Assembly (NCBI GenBank): GCA_021820965.1
Contig: JAKACZ010000003.1
Location: 41,297-105,296, forward strand
Length of the DNA stretch: 64,000 bases
Source: Bacillota bacterium
GTDB lineage: Bacteria > Bacillota > Sulfobacillia > Sulfobacillales > Sulfobacillaceae
Reading direction: 5' to 3'
In this document: positions 34,513 to 42,463 of the stretch, piece by piece
Numbering within the stretch: position 1 is the stretch's first letter
Layout: the number at the start of each line of letters is the position of its first letter
Notes under the pieces: generated by a model
Database searches by the model: none
The model's input: the letters and a program-made list of their open reading frames with translations, nothing else
Told to the model about the DNA's origin: nothing
Made by a program: the position numbers and the translations under genes

Positions 34513-34770
34513 CAAGGCTGGAAACAAGTCTTCGGCTTGTTTCGCCGTTAACCGTAAGTAAAGAGAGTCGGGGCACAAGTCGACGTCGCTCGGCCATTCC
34601 ACCGCCCCAGCGTCATTAACGTGCACGCTTTCAAAGACATGCCGATCCTTCCACGCGCCGAACACACCGCGGCCCGCCAGGTCCTGAAGGTCGATCGTTC
34701 CGCTTGTTCCCTCGTCGAATCGGACCCAAATTTTGAAGTCCTCCCGGGGCTCTACCTGAACGACTCGCAT
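34489..34770 (-). CDS. DUF2442 protein, partner of DUF4160
   Basis: A 93-residue protein with MRVVQVEPREDFKIWVRFDE, GTIDLQDLAG, and VEWPSDVDLCPDSLYL, the DUF2442 pattern. It appears intact. The frame overlaps the DUF4160 remnant by a few bases on the same strand, the usual order. The biochemical role is not known; the pair is thought to behave like a toxin-antitoxin or stress module, which is family-level speculation. Confidence 0.72.
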   Translation of the reverse strand: MRVVQVEPREDFKIWVRFDEGTSGTIDLQDLAGRGVFGAWKDRHVFESVHVNDAGAVEWPSDVDLCPDSLYLRLTAKQAEDLFPALRPVRSDS

Positions 34771-34909
34771 CGCAGCGACCCCCTTTCTAAAGGCTTAGTT
34801 AAGTATACCCCCAATCGGTAGCTGTCACCATTACAAAAAGCGGCGGAACCCGTCCCCTTGGGGCGCTCTTGCCCCCGAACATTCCTTACGGCGTGGTTTC
34901 TGCCGTCAG

Positions 34910-35328
34910 TCAATCGTGAAATGGGTTCTGAATGGTGGCAGACCCGAACTTCTGTCCGTGATTCAGATCTTCGGTCCACAAAACCGATGCCCCGGCCACC
35001 TGTGCGGCTATCACAATTAAGGCGTCCCACCACGACAATTGCCAGCGTGGCATCATCACTAAGGCCTCGATGACGTCGCCCACTTGCGGGGAGATAATCC
35101 GCCATCCGGCGGAGTCGAAATCCTCAATGACCCGTGCGGCTTCGTCCAGCGTCACGGAACGGGCACGCGGCGCGTCACGACATTGACCCATTCTTGTAGC
35201 ACCTGAATACTGACCGCGCCGGTGCCATCTTCGGTCAGGCGAGTCAGAAGGTCCCGCGCGACCGGGTGACGGCGCTCATCGCGACGATTGTGTGCGTATA
35301 CGAGGACATTGGTATCGCGCAAACTCAA
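34910..35328 (-). pseudogene. PIN-domain toxin, frameshifted
   Basis: TTG at 35328 overlaps the antitoxin stop (TTGA) and starts LSLRDTNVLVYAHNRRDERR, then HPVARDLLTRL and VSIQVLQEWVNVVTRRVP, followed by TGA. A one-base shift at about 35165 continues VTLDEAARVIEDFDSAGW, then QLSWWDALIVIAAQVAGASV and WTEDLNHGQKF, the remaining acidic residues of the PIN active site, ending at 34910. All motifs of a ~138-residue PIN ribonuclease are there, split over two frames. The intact gene would have been a VapC-like toxin with the upstream antitoxin. Confidence 0.72.
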
Positions 35329-35528
35329 CGGTCATAGAGGTCATCGCGTTTCCCATAGGGCCGTTCGCCTTGCAGTCCGAAGTCGTAGCCCTTGGACAAG
35401 CGTGCGATTAAGCGAGCCGCCGCCGCCGAACGCTCCGGCGTCCAACGCTTTAAGGTCTCCTGAATGAAAGGCAACGCTTCGTCGGGCATGCCATCGATGA
35501 GCTGCTTCAACTCTTCGCGGGTCGCCAC
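35325..35528 (-). CDS. Putative antitoxin of the PIN-toxin module (67 aa)
   Basis: GTG at 35528 lies 8 bases after AAAGGAGGG, better than the two upstream ATGs. The product reads ATREELKQLIDGMPDEALPF, then IQETLKRWTPERSAAAARLI, and ends in GERPYGKRDDLYDR. It is a short alpha-helical protein like many plasmid-stability antitoxins. Its stop overlaps the toxin start as TTGA. A TATAAT box occurs just upstream (35555-35550). With the toxin frameshifted it would be an orphan antitoxin. Confidence 0.6.
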   Translation of the reverse strand: MATREELKQLIDGMPDEALPFIQETLKRWTPERSAAAARLIARLSKGYDFGLQGERPYGKRDDLYDR

Positions 35529-35603
35529 CGCCCATCCCTCCTTTCCCATATTATAGCGGATGGACAGGTCATCACTACCCAAGAAACAATAACTATCGAA
35601 CAA

Positions 35604-36024
35604 TTATGCTAAATCGCTAACCGGACCGAATGTGCATTAAGGACCCTCAAACCCCGGGCAATAGTTCAACCGTATTTTGTACAATACAGAGGATTATTCC
35701 GAAGGCCCAATCCACCAGGTTTTGCACAAAACAGGCCAAATCCGTCAAGATGAAGCAGAAGACCATCCAACCGTAGATTGCAAATAGCCAAAAACTTTTG
35801 TCCCTAGCGGGCCAACGGCCTTATGACCGAAGGGAATCCCCAGATCCACCTCAGAGGAGGGGATGTCCCCGTGCGGGGACGAACGGTCCGATGTCAGAAG
35901 ACAGGGGCTCTACGCCCGGTTTCGGTAACAATGGACGGATCCATCATAAAATCCGCATGCCCATTTAACTTTGCCGAAGACCTGGATTGCTGCCCGGCTC
36001 TCTCTCCTATGTGGATTGCCTTTA
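35604..36024. other. Non-coding region before cimA with an iscB-type hairpin
   Basis: About 420 bases without a supported gene. It contains the hairpin at 35865-35888 described separately and an AATCCCC/GGGGAT inverted pair around it (35835-35863), which together resemble a solo end of an IS605-superfamily element. The short plus-strand frame at 35823-36032 has no ribosome-binding site and reads across the hairpin. Confidence 0.35.
35865..35888 (+). repeat. Dispersed hairpin, copy B
   Basis: GTCCCC GTGC GGGGAC (35865-35880) followed by GAACGGTC. The same motif stands beside the iscB remnants at 60386-60410 (copy D) and 57005-57033 (copy C), and a weaker form at 612-634 (copy A). Here no iscB sequence is readable next to it, so it is a solo copy, perhaps a short non-autonomous element. 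Confidence 0.6.
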
Positions 36025-36033
36025 TGGTATAGT
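36025..36033 (+). promoter_or_regulatory. Extended -10 promoter of cimA
   Basis: TGGTATAGT at 36025-36033, the same box as at pheST (2961-2969). The transcript would start near 36040, about 38 bases before the cimA start, with no room for a long leader. Confidence 0.6.
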
Positions 36034-36077
36034 GATGGAAACTTTCGTCTGCTAATGCACGAAACTAGGGGGTTCCC

Positions 36078-37655
36078 ATGGAACGCGTCTATCTCTACGA
36101 TACCACGCTACGCGACGGCACACAGCGCCGAGGCCTCAGCCTATCTCTCGAGGATAAGATCCGTATTGCCACGTTATTGGACGAATATGGCATTGACTTC
36201 ATCGAAGGCGGTTGGCCAGCATCGAACCCGAAGGATACCGCGTTTTTCGAAGCCACCCGCGACCGCTTTCAGGCGGCTCGGGCGGCCGCGTTCGGGAGTA
36301 CCCGCCATAAAGGAATCACCGCTAGTGAGGACGCCAATTTGGCCGCCATCGTGGATCTAGGCGTTTCGGTGGCGACGATTTTCGGCAAGGCATCCATCTT
36401 CCAGGTGGAGAAAATATTGGAGACCGACCGGGAGGAAAACCTTCGCATGGTGGAGGAATCTGTGCGGTTTCTCGCGAGGCGCGGGATGACGGTCATTTTT
36501 GACGCAGAGCATTACTTCGATGGACTGCGTCTGGACGCCGAGTACGCTGAGGCGGTGTTAGCAGCAGCGGCGGCGGGCGGGGCGGCATGGTTGGTGTTGT
36601 GCGACACCAACGGCGGGAGCCTTCCGCGCTGGATCCGCTATGGAGTGGAACGAGCCCAGGCTGCGGCCAAACTTCCGCTGGGCATTCACGCGCATAACGA
36701 TGCGGGGTTAGCCGTCGCCAACTCTCTGGAAGCGGTGGACGCCGGGGCAATGATGGTACAAGGAACTATTAATGGGTACGGTGAGCGTTGCGGCAATGCC
36801 GATCTTTGTACCGTCTGGCCTAATCTGGTCTGGAAAATGGACCGCACCGCTGGCCGCATCGACCGGCTGACCGAGCTTACCCGATTGTCCCGAACTGTTT
36901 CGGAGATTGCCAATCTTGCTCCAGATGACGGGGCGCCCTACGTGGGGGCAAACGCGTTCGCTCACAAAGCCGGGGTACATGCGGGAGCAGTGCGCAAGCA
37001 TCCCGAGGCCTACGAGCATATCGAGCCGACGCGGGTAGGCCAGTCCCGACAAATCTTGGTGTCGGAGTTGGCAGGACGGTCGAACCTGTTGCACCATTTT
37101 GACCAGCTGCTTAACGCCGATCAAATTCAGTCGCTGGTGGTACAGGTGAAAGAGTTGGAAGCGCAAGGATATCAGTTTGAGGATGCCGAATCCTCAATGC
37201 GGCTTATGGCTGAACGGGCGGCAGACCATGTTCCGCCATATTACGCGGTCGAGCGCTTTCACGTGTCGGTGACATACGACACAGAGTCCATCTGCGAGGC
37301 CACGGTGCGGATAAAGGTGGGAGATCGGCGTTTTGTGGAAGTGGGCGAAGGGGACGGCCCCGTGCACGCGCTGGACGATGCCATGCGAAAGGCGCTGAAC
37401 CAAGTATACCCTGAGATGCGTGAGTTGCGGCTTACCGATTACAAAGTGCGAGTGCTCGACGGGCGAGACGCCACCCGCGCGGCGGTACGGGTTTGGATTC
37501 GCTCTGAATTCCACGACCATATCATTCAGACAGTGGGGGTTTCACGGAACGTTTTGGCCGCTTCCTGGCAGGCGCTCATTGATGCGGTCGACTATCTCTT
37601 GTGGAGTCAAAAAGTTGAGAGCCTGCACCGGTTGACATTATCGAAGAAATCCTAA
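36078..37655 (+). CDS. cimA: (R)-citramalate synthase
   Basis: A 525-residue member of the isopropylmalate/citramalate synthase family. The N-terminal TIM barrel has YLYDTTLRDGTQRRGLSLSL and HAHNDAGLAVANSLEAVDAGA (metal-binding His residues) and GTINGYGERCGNADL. The C-terminal regulatory LeuA domain (about 395-525) is present. The substitution pattern DFIEGGWPASNPKD is characteristic of the CimA branch, which condenses pyruvate and acetyl-CoA to citramalate and so gives a threonine-independent entry into isoleucine synthesis. Feedback control by isoleucine is typical. It stands alone behind its own promoter. Confidence 0.92.
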   Translation: MERVYLYDTTLRDGTQRRGLSLSLEDKIRIATLLDEYGIDFIEGGWPASNPKDTAFFEATRDRFQAARAAAFGSTRHKGITASEDANLAAIVDLGVSVATIFGKASIFQVEKILETDREENLRMVEESVRFLARRGMTVIFDAEHYFDGLRLDAEYAEAVLAAAAAGGAAWLVLCDTNGGSLPRWIRYGVERAQAAAKLPLGIHAHNDAGLAVANSLEAVDAGAMMVQGTINGYGERCGNADLCTVWPNLVWKMDRTAGRIDRLTELTRLSRTVSEIANLAPDDGAPYVGANAFAHKAGVHAGAVRKHPEAYEHIEPTRVGQSRQILVSELAGRSNLLHHFDQLLNADQIQSLVVQVKELEAQGYQFEDAESSMRLMAERAADHVPPYYAVERFHVSVTYDTESICEATVRIKVGDRRFVEVGEGDGPVHALDDAMRKALNQVYPEMRELRLTDYKVRVLDGRDATRAAVRVWIRSEFHDHIIQTVGVSRNVLAASWQALIDAVDYLLWSQKVESLHRLTLSKKS

Positions 37656-37691
37656 AGCATTTCGGTTAGTCAATTTCAATTTCGCACCACG

Positions 37692-37719
37692 GGCGCTCGG
37701 ATAACGCTGGGCGCCTTTT
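37692..37719 (+). terminator. Possible terminator after cimA
   Basis: GGCGCTCGG ATAA CGCTGGGCGCC can form a wobble-containing stem, followed by TTTTG. It lies 37 bases after the cimA stop. The T-run is short, so confidence is moderate. Confidence 0.45.
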
Positions 37720-37835
37720 GCTGGTCCACCCGGTCTGGCGCAGCCGTCCGACCGCACGGCTCGGATGAATCTTTCCCTGGCGCTCGTAGGAAAAGTTCGT
37801 CACAGTGTCGTATTTACTCCTAGGGAGGCGGAAGG

Positions 37836-38330
37836 ATGCGCGTACTTGGGATCGACCCGGGAACGGCCACACTGGGTTGGGGCGTCATCGATCATCAGGG
37901 CTCAACCACAAGGGCGGTGGATTACGGGGCGATCACAACGCCGCCCGAGGTGGCGGAAAACCGTCGCTTGGAAATGTTGTATGAGGGGTTGACCAAGCTT
38001 TGCCAAACTTTTCAGCCTGAGGCCGCGGCGGTGGAAAAGCTGTACTTCGGACAGAACAGCCGAACCGCCATGATCGTGGGGCAGGCGCGCGGCATCGTAC
38101 TCTTGGTTCTCGCTCAACACCGCGTGGCCTATGTCGAAATGTCGCCGGCTGAAGTGAAACAGGCGGTCACCGGTTACGGGCGAGCGGAAAAACGGCAGGT
38201 ACAGCTGATGGTGCAACGACTTTTGGGTCTCCGGGACTATCCTAGTCCGGACGACGCCGCCGATGCGCTCGCCATCGCCATTTGCGGCGCCGAGAATCTC
38301 CGGTTCCAAAAATCGTCAGGCGTCTTTTAG
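37836..38330 (+). CDS. ruvC: Holliday junction resolvase RuvC
   Basis: A 164-residue endonuclease that cuts Holliday junctions with symmetric nicks. The catalytic acids are visible: Asp7 in GIDPGTATLGWG, Glu67 in AAVEKLYFG, and Asp139/Asp143 in PSPDDAADALAIA. Start ATG at 37836 follows AGGGAGGCGG. It is the first gene of ruvCAB, with ruvA 69 bases on. Length and motifs are normal. Confidence 0.96.
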   Translation: MRVLGIDPGTATLGWGVIDHQGSTTRAVDYGAITTPPEVAENRRLEMLYEGLTKLCQTFQPEAAAVEKLYFGQNSRTAMIVGQARGIVLLVLAQHRVAYVEMSPAEVKQAVTGYGRAEKRQVQLMVQRLLGLRDYPSPDDAADALAIAICGAENLRFQKSSGVF

Positions 38331-38399
38331 GCAGGAAGCATCAACACCCGGTCCGGAAGGCCGGAGAGGGAGCCGCTAACTTAAGATGGTGGGCATACG

Positions 38400-38999
38400 A
38401 TGATTGTCGAAATCGAAGGCGTGGTGGGGGAAAAGCGTCCCGGGTTCGTCGTGATCCGAACCGCCCAGGGCCTGGGCTATGGCGTTGAGGTGCCCCGCGA
38501 GACTGAGCAGAAATTGCCGGCCCTGGGAGAGAAAGCCCGGCTGTTTACTCACCTGGTGGTGCGGGAGGATCAGTGGCGCTTGATTGGATTTGAAAGCCCG
38601 GTTGAGCGTCAGGTGTTTCAGGATTTATTGAATGTCAATGGCGTCGGCATCAAAGGCGCACTCGCCCTCTTGAGTCATTTGGGAGTTAATCGGCTCCGCC
38701 AGGCGGTGTTAACTGGCGACTGGAAAGATCTAAAAGGGGCTCCCGGAGTGGGTGCCAAGATCGCCCAGCGGGTGCAGTTGGAGCTTATGGGCCGCTGGCT
38801 AAAAGCGTCGGAGGTCGAAAGTCGCTTTCAACCGCCAGTTCAGTCCGCTGCGGCCGCGGATGAGGTGGCATTAGCCCTTGTCTCGTTGGGTTACCAGGCC
38901 AGCGAGGCTGAGGCCGCGCTCAGCCAGGTGTCGGCGGAGCAGCCGGAAGAGCGCCTGCGTCAGGCACTAAAGGCATTAGATCGAGGGAGGGCTCGCTAA
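38400..38999 (+). CDS. ruvA: Holliday junction DNA helicase subunit RuvA
   Basis: A 199-residue protein with the N-terminal OB fold (MIVEIEGVVGEKRPGFVVIR), two helix-hairpin-helix motifs (NVNGVGIKGALALLSHLG and KGAPGVGAKIAQRVQLEL) and the C-terminal RuvB-binding domain (about 150-199). RuvA tetramers hold the four-way junction while RuvB motors drive branch migration. The TAA stop directly abuts the ruvB ATG. Confidence 0.96.
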   Translation: MIVEIEGVVGEKRPGFVVIRTAQGLGYGVEVPRETEQKLPALGEKARLFTHLVVREDQWRLIGFESPVERQVFQDLLNVNGVGIKGALALLSHLGVNRLRQAVLTGDWKDLKGAPGVGAKIAQRVQLELMGRWLKASEVESRFQPPVQSAAAADEVALALVSLGYQASEAEAALSQVSAEQPEERLRQALKALDRGRAR

Positions 39000-40022
39000 A
39001 TGGGAGAAGAACGCATTGTCAGCCGAGAATCCCTGCCCCAAGACGCAGAACCGGGGTTGAGGCCCCAATGGCTTAAAGATTATATCGGTCAAGACAGCAT
39101 TAAAGACCGGTTGGCGATCTTCATCGAAGCGTCGCAACAGCGGCGTGAACCGCTCGATCACGTGTTGTTGTACGGACCGCCCGGGTTGGGGAAGACAACG
39201 CTGGCGCACATTATTGCCAACGAATTGGGCGTCAACATTCGCTACACCTCAGGCCCGGCAATTGAGCGCGCGGGTGATTTGGCGTCGGTGCTTACCAATC
39301 TCGAAGCTGGGGATGTGCTGTTTATCGATGAAATCCACCGTTTGGCGCGCACCGTGGAAGAGGTGTTGTACCCGGCGATGGAGGACTTTCATTTAGACAT
39401 CATGTTGGGTAAGGGACCCAGCGCACGTTCTGTGCGGCTGGACTTGCCGCACTTTACGCTGGTTGGCGCCACGACCCGCGCCGGGATGCTGACGGCGCCG
39501 TTGCGCGACCGGTTTGGCGTAATCGTGCATCTCGACTTTTACCGGCCCGACGACTTAACCAAGATTGTTCGGCGGTCCGCCGAGGTTTTGGGTGTCCCGT
39601 TAGAGGCGGACGCAGCCTATGAAATTGCGCGCAGAAGCCGAGGGACGCCCCGGATTGCGAATCGGCTGTTGCGCCGGCTTCGCGACTATGTTGACGTTAA
39701 GGGAGACGGGGAAATTACGCGGTCCATGGCTGAAGAAGGGCTCAGGCTTTTAGAGGTTGATCCGTACGGGCTGGACGCCGTGGACCACCGACTGTTACAG
39801 GCGCTGTATTCTCGCTACCAAGGCGGTCCGGCCGGTCTGGAAACGCTGGCCGCCGCCATTGGCGAAGAAGGCGGCACCATTGAGGACGTGTACGAACCGT
39901 ATCTTTTGCAGCAAGGGTACATTCAACGCACGCCGCGTGGCAGAACACTCACCGCGCTGGCCTGTGAGCGCATGGGCTGGACCTTGCCCCAAGACTATAC
40001 CCAAAAAAACTTTTTCGAGTAA
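39000..40022 (+). CDS. ruvB: Holliday junction DNA helicase motor RuvB
   Basis: A 340-residue AAA+ ATPase with Walker A GPPGLGKT (59-66), Walker [12 protein letters not shown], sensor 1 [20 protein letters not shown], and a C-terminal winged-helix domain ending [16 protein letters not shown]. It begins directly after the ruvA stop. Together with ruvC it completes the junction-resolving system. Complete and typical. Confidence 0.97.
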   Translation: MGEERIVSRESLPQDAEPGLRPQWLKDYIGQDSIKDRLAIFIEASQQRREPLDHVLLYGPPGLGKTTLAHIIANELGVNIRYTSGPAIERAGDLASVLTNLEAGDVLFIDEIHRLARTVEEVLYPAMEDFHLDIMLGKGPSARSVRLDLPHFTLVGATTRAGMLTAPLRDRFGVIVHLDFYRPDDLTKIVRRSAEVLGVPLEADAAYEIARRSRGTPRIANRLLRRLRDYVDVKGDGEITRSMAEEGLRLLEVDPYGLDAVDHRLLQALYSRYQGGPAGLETLAAAIGEEGGTIEDVYEPYLLQQGYIQRTPRGRTLTALACERMGWTLPQDYTQKNFFE

Positions 40023-40071
40023 GATTTTCGCGACCTAAATTTCCCTGGAGGTGCGAATCCTGTAGAAGGCG

Positions 40072-40809
40072 GTGACGTATCTGGACAGACGTAATGTCCA
40101 AGAACGCCCCGAAGACTTGTTGGCGCGAGCCAAAAAGGGCGATGCGGATGCGCGCAACCAACTGATTTTGGATTATACGCCGTTTGTTCTCAAGGTCGCG
40201 AGCCAGAAGGTCGGCCGGTACCTGCGGCCTGAGAGCGATGAAGAGGTTACTGTGGCACTATTGGCCTTTAACGAGGCTATCGATGCCTACGATCAGGAGC
40301 GCGGAAGCTTCATTTCCTTTAGCCAAACCGTGATCCAGCGCCGGCTGGTGGACTACTTTCGCCAGCGCCAGCAACGGCAACATGAGGTGCCGCTTAGTGA
40401 TTTTGAACGGGATGACGACGGGTCGCATGTCGAGACCGGACCCTTGGAACAGGCGGCCAAGTCAGCCTGGCAGGTGCGCGAGGAAGAGGAGGCTCGGCGC
40501 CAGGAAATCGAGGAATACGCCCGAGCCCTGAGGAAGTACGGCATTGGCTGGGGCGATTTGGTTAAGGCCGCGCCCAAGCATCGGGATTCGCGGGACCGCG
40601 CCATCCAACTGGCTCGGGCGGCGGTACGGCGGCCCGAGTACCAACAGGGACTTTTGGATCGCGGTGAAATTCCGGTGCAAGCGCTGGTGAAGGAGTTTGG
40701 CGTGAGCCGCCGCCTGATCGAACGCCATCGCAAGTACATTCTTGCCGTGGCGGTATTGCTTAGTCATGATTTGCCGTACTTGCAGCAATACGTATTGGAA
40801 CGAGGTTGA
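40072..40809 (+). CDS. sigI: SigI-like RNA polymerase sigma factor
   Basis: A 245-residue protein of the sigma-I group. Region 2 is seen in NQLILDYTPFVLKVASQKVG and EEVTVALLAFNEAIDAYDQE, RGSFISFSQTVIQRRLVDYF (region 2.4-like), and the C-terminal SigI-specific DNA-binding part ALVKEFGVSRRLIERHRKYI. The DNA-binding half has no standard sigma-4 HTH, as is normal for SigI. In Bacillus sigI is heat-inducible and in clostridia SigI/RsgI pairs control polysaccharide degradation. Start GTG at 40072 has a weak ribosome-binding site. It is followed by its RsgI-like anti-sigma gene, two bases later. Confidence 0.88.
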   Translation: MTYLDRRNVQERPEDLLARAKKGDADARNQLILDYTPFVLKVASQKVGRYLRPESDEEVTVALLAFNEAIDAYDQERGSFISFSQTVIQRRLVDYFRQRQQRQHEVPLSDFERDDDGSHVETGPLEQAAKSAWQVREEEEARRQEIEEYARALRKYGIGWGDLVKAAPKHRDSRDRAIQLARAAVRRPEYQQGLLDRGEIPVQALVKEFGVSRRLIERHRKYILAVAVLLSHDLPYLQQYVLERG

Positions 40810-40811
40810 CC

Positions 40812-41999
40812 ATGAGTATGCGTGGAATTGTGATGTCTTACGACCACACCAGCGCGGTGGTAATGCTGCCCGGCGGTGACTTTCGGCGGGTGACACTGCG
40901 GGGCCAGACTGTGCGTATCGGCCAGGAATGGGAGATCTCGGACCGTCAGCGCTGGCGAGTGCCACGGACCTGGCTGGCAATTCCGGCACTGGTCGCTGCC
41001 AGCTTATTGGCGTTCGTGGGGATTGGGCCCGCGTCTGTCCAGGCCGCGGCCGTGATCAGCATCGATATTAATCCCAGCGTGAATTTAGCTGTGTCAGGTC
41101 AAGGCAAGGTGATCCGGGAATTGGGTTTGGACAGGGCGGGAAGCCACTTGCTCAAACAGCAGCCAGTGGTAGGGCTGGTGATCGCGCGAGCGGTTAGCGA
41201 TCTGGTGCAACAGGCAAACCAAGACGGCTACTTTTCCACCCATAAGACGGTTGTGATTGGCGCCGTATTTAAGGCAGGCCGGCAGCGGTGGTTTGGGTCG
41301 GTCGCTCAAGCCGCTGGCGCAGCACTGCAGCACGACCATGTCGTGGCGTCGCTGGTGACCGTAAGCGGTGTCAGTTCAGCACTGGTAACCAATATGCAAA
41401 AGCCCCAAGTGTCAGTGGGGCGGTACCTGTTGTGGCGCGAAAGCCCTGCCTCGGAGCGCGACCGTCTCACCAAGGACCAAGTCAAAAACATGCCGATTGC
41501 CCAGTTGCTAGAGAAGTCCAAACCCCGTTCCGGCGCAGAGCGGACGAAAAAGGGAGCAGAAGCGCCCCGGTCGTCCCAGCCGGAAAAGAGTTTGCCGCAG
41601 CTGCCGGTATCCACGCCGTCGTTGGCCATTCAACCCTTGACCGACACGCGTCCGTCGAGCCCGCAATTGTCGCGCCATCCGACAAAGCACCACGCACCGG
41701 TCTCCGCTCTCCCTAGCGTGACTCTCCCCCTCCCCTCGTTGGGCGGGCTGATTCCATCGTTGAGCCTGGTGCCGTCCAACCAAAACGCTGGTGGCAGCGA
41801 GGGTAGCGGCGGACAACGAGCACACCGCCACCTCGATGGCCAGCAGCCTGTGCCTCCGTCCTCCAGCGATGTGGCTCCGCATCGCCATCTCCGGCACCAT
41901 CGCGACCGGAGCGAAAGCGGCACGAGCCAGAGTTCGCAGTCGGTTTCCAATCCGGTTCATACGGTGATTAGCCTCTTAAACAACCCGCCGCTTTTGTAA
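40812..41999 (+). CDS. rsgI: RsgI-like membrane anti-sigma factor
   Basis: About 395 residues; ATG at 40812 has AACGAGG upstream, and the TTG at 40806 is less likely. The N-terminal RsgI domain (RGIVMSYDHTSAVVMLPGGDF, about 3-50) binds the sigma factor in the cytoplasm. A single membrane segment follows (TWLAIPALVAASLLAFVGIG, about 54-73). The outer part starts with the conserved ISIDINPSVNLAVSGQGKV module and then becomes a long, low-complexity Ser/Pro/His-rich tail from about residue 230. There is no obvious carbohydrate-binding domain. It would hold SigI inactive until an outside signal leads to proteolysis. Confidence 0.85.
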   Translation: MSMRGIVMSYDHTSAVVMLPGGDFRRVTLRGQTVRIGQEWEISDRQRWRVPRTWLAIPALVAASLLAFVGIGPASVQAAAVISIDINPSVNLAVSGQGKVIRELGLDRAGSHLLKQQPVVGLVIARAVSDLVQQANQDGYFSTHKTVVIGAVFKAGRQRWFGSVAQAAGAALQHDHVVASLVTVSGVSSALVTNMQKPQVSVGRYLLWRESPASERDRLTKDQVKNMPIAQLLEKSKPRSGAERTKKGAEAPRSSQPEKSLPQLPVSTPSLAIQPLTDTRPSSPQLSRHPTKHHAPVSALPSVTLPLPSLGGLIPSLSLVPSNQNAGGSEGSGGQRAHRHLDGQQPVPPSSSDVAPHRHLRHHRDRSESGTSQSSQSVSNPVHTVISLLNNPPLL

Positions 42000-42059
42000 A
42001 AAGAGGGATTTGCCGGGTCGGAAGCGAACCCAATTACGACACGGAGGGGGGGAGATTCT

Positions 42060-42377
42060 ATGCAGACAATTTCTGCGCCGGTGGCGGCCGTGGCGACTCA
42101 CGCGGCTGGCGGTGCATCCATTTACTGGATTTTCTTTCTGCTGTTGATTGGGATGACGGTGTGGATGTTTTGGCAGCAATCACGGCAGCAAAAGAGCCGA
42201 CGCCAGATTCAGAATACCATCGCGAAAGGTGACCGCGTGGTAACCCAAGGCGGTCTCATTGGCACCGTCGAGGACGTCAAGGAGACTGAACTAACCCTGA
42301 AGGTTGCCGAGGGGGTCAAGATACGAGTGTTGAAGTCGGCGATAAATGGGAAGTACCAGCAGGGGGCGTCCAAGTAG
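42060..42377 (+). CDS. yajC: Preprotein translocase subunit YajC
   Basis: A 105-residue protein with a single N-terminal membrane helix (IYWIFFLLLIGMTVWMFWQQ) and the cytoplasmic YajC domain with GDRVVTQGGLIGTVEDVKE. It is an accessory part of the Sec-DF complex. ATG at 42060 is behind GGAGGGGGGAG. It is often near ruvB/queA/tgt; here it follows rsgI, and queA/tgt are absent. Confidence 0.92.
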   Translation: MQTISAPVAAVATHAAGGASIYWIFFLLLIGMTVWMFWQQSRQQKSRRQIQNTIAKGDRVVTQGGLIGTVEDVKETELTLKVAEGVKIRVLKSAINGKYQQGASK

Positions 42378-42410
42378 CCCCTTCTCTGTCCGCGGCCGCT
42401 GGTATGCCTG

Positions 42411-42419
42411 TGCTATAAT
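42411..42419 (+). promoter_or_regulatory. Extended -10 promoter of the glutamate dehydrogenase gene
   Basis: TGCTATAAT at 42411-42419 is a consensus extended -10, about 45 bases before the GTG start. It separates the gene from yajC upstream and could also drive the propionyl-CoA genes that follow without a clear terminator. Confidence 0.6.
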
Positions 42420-42463
42420 ACCGACGAAACCTGAGGTTAGACGACGCGAAGGAGGCGTTACCG

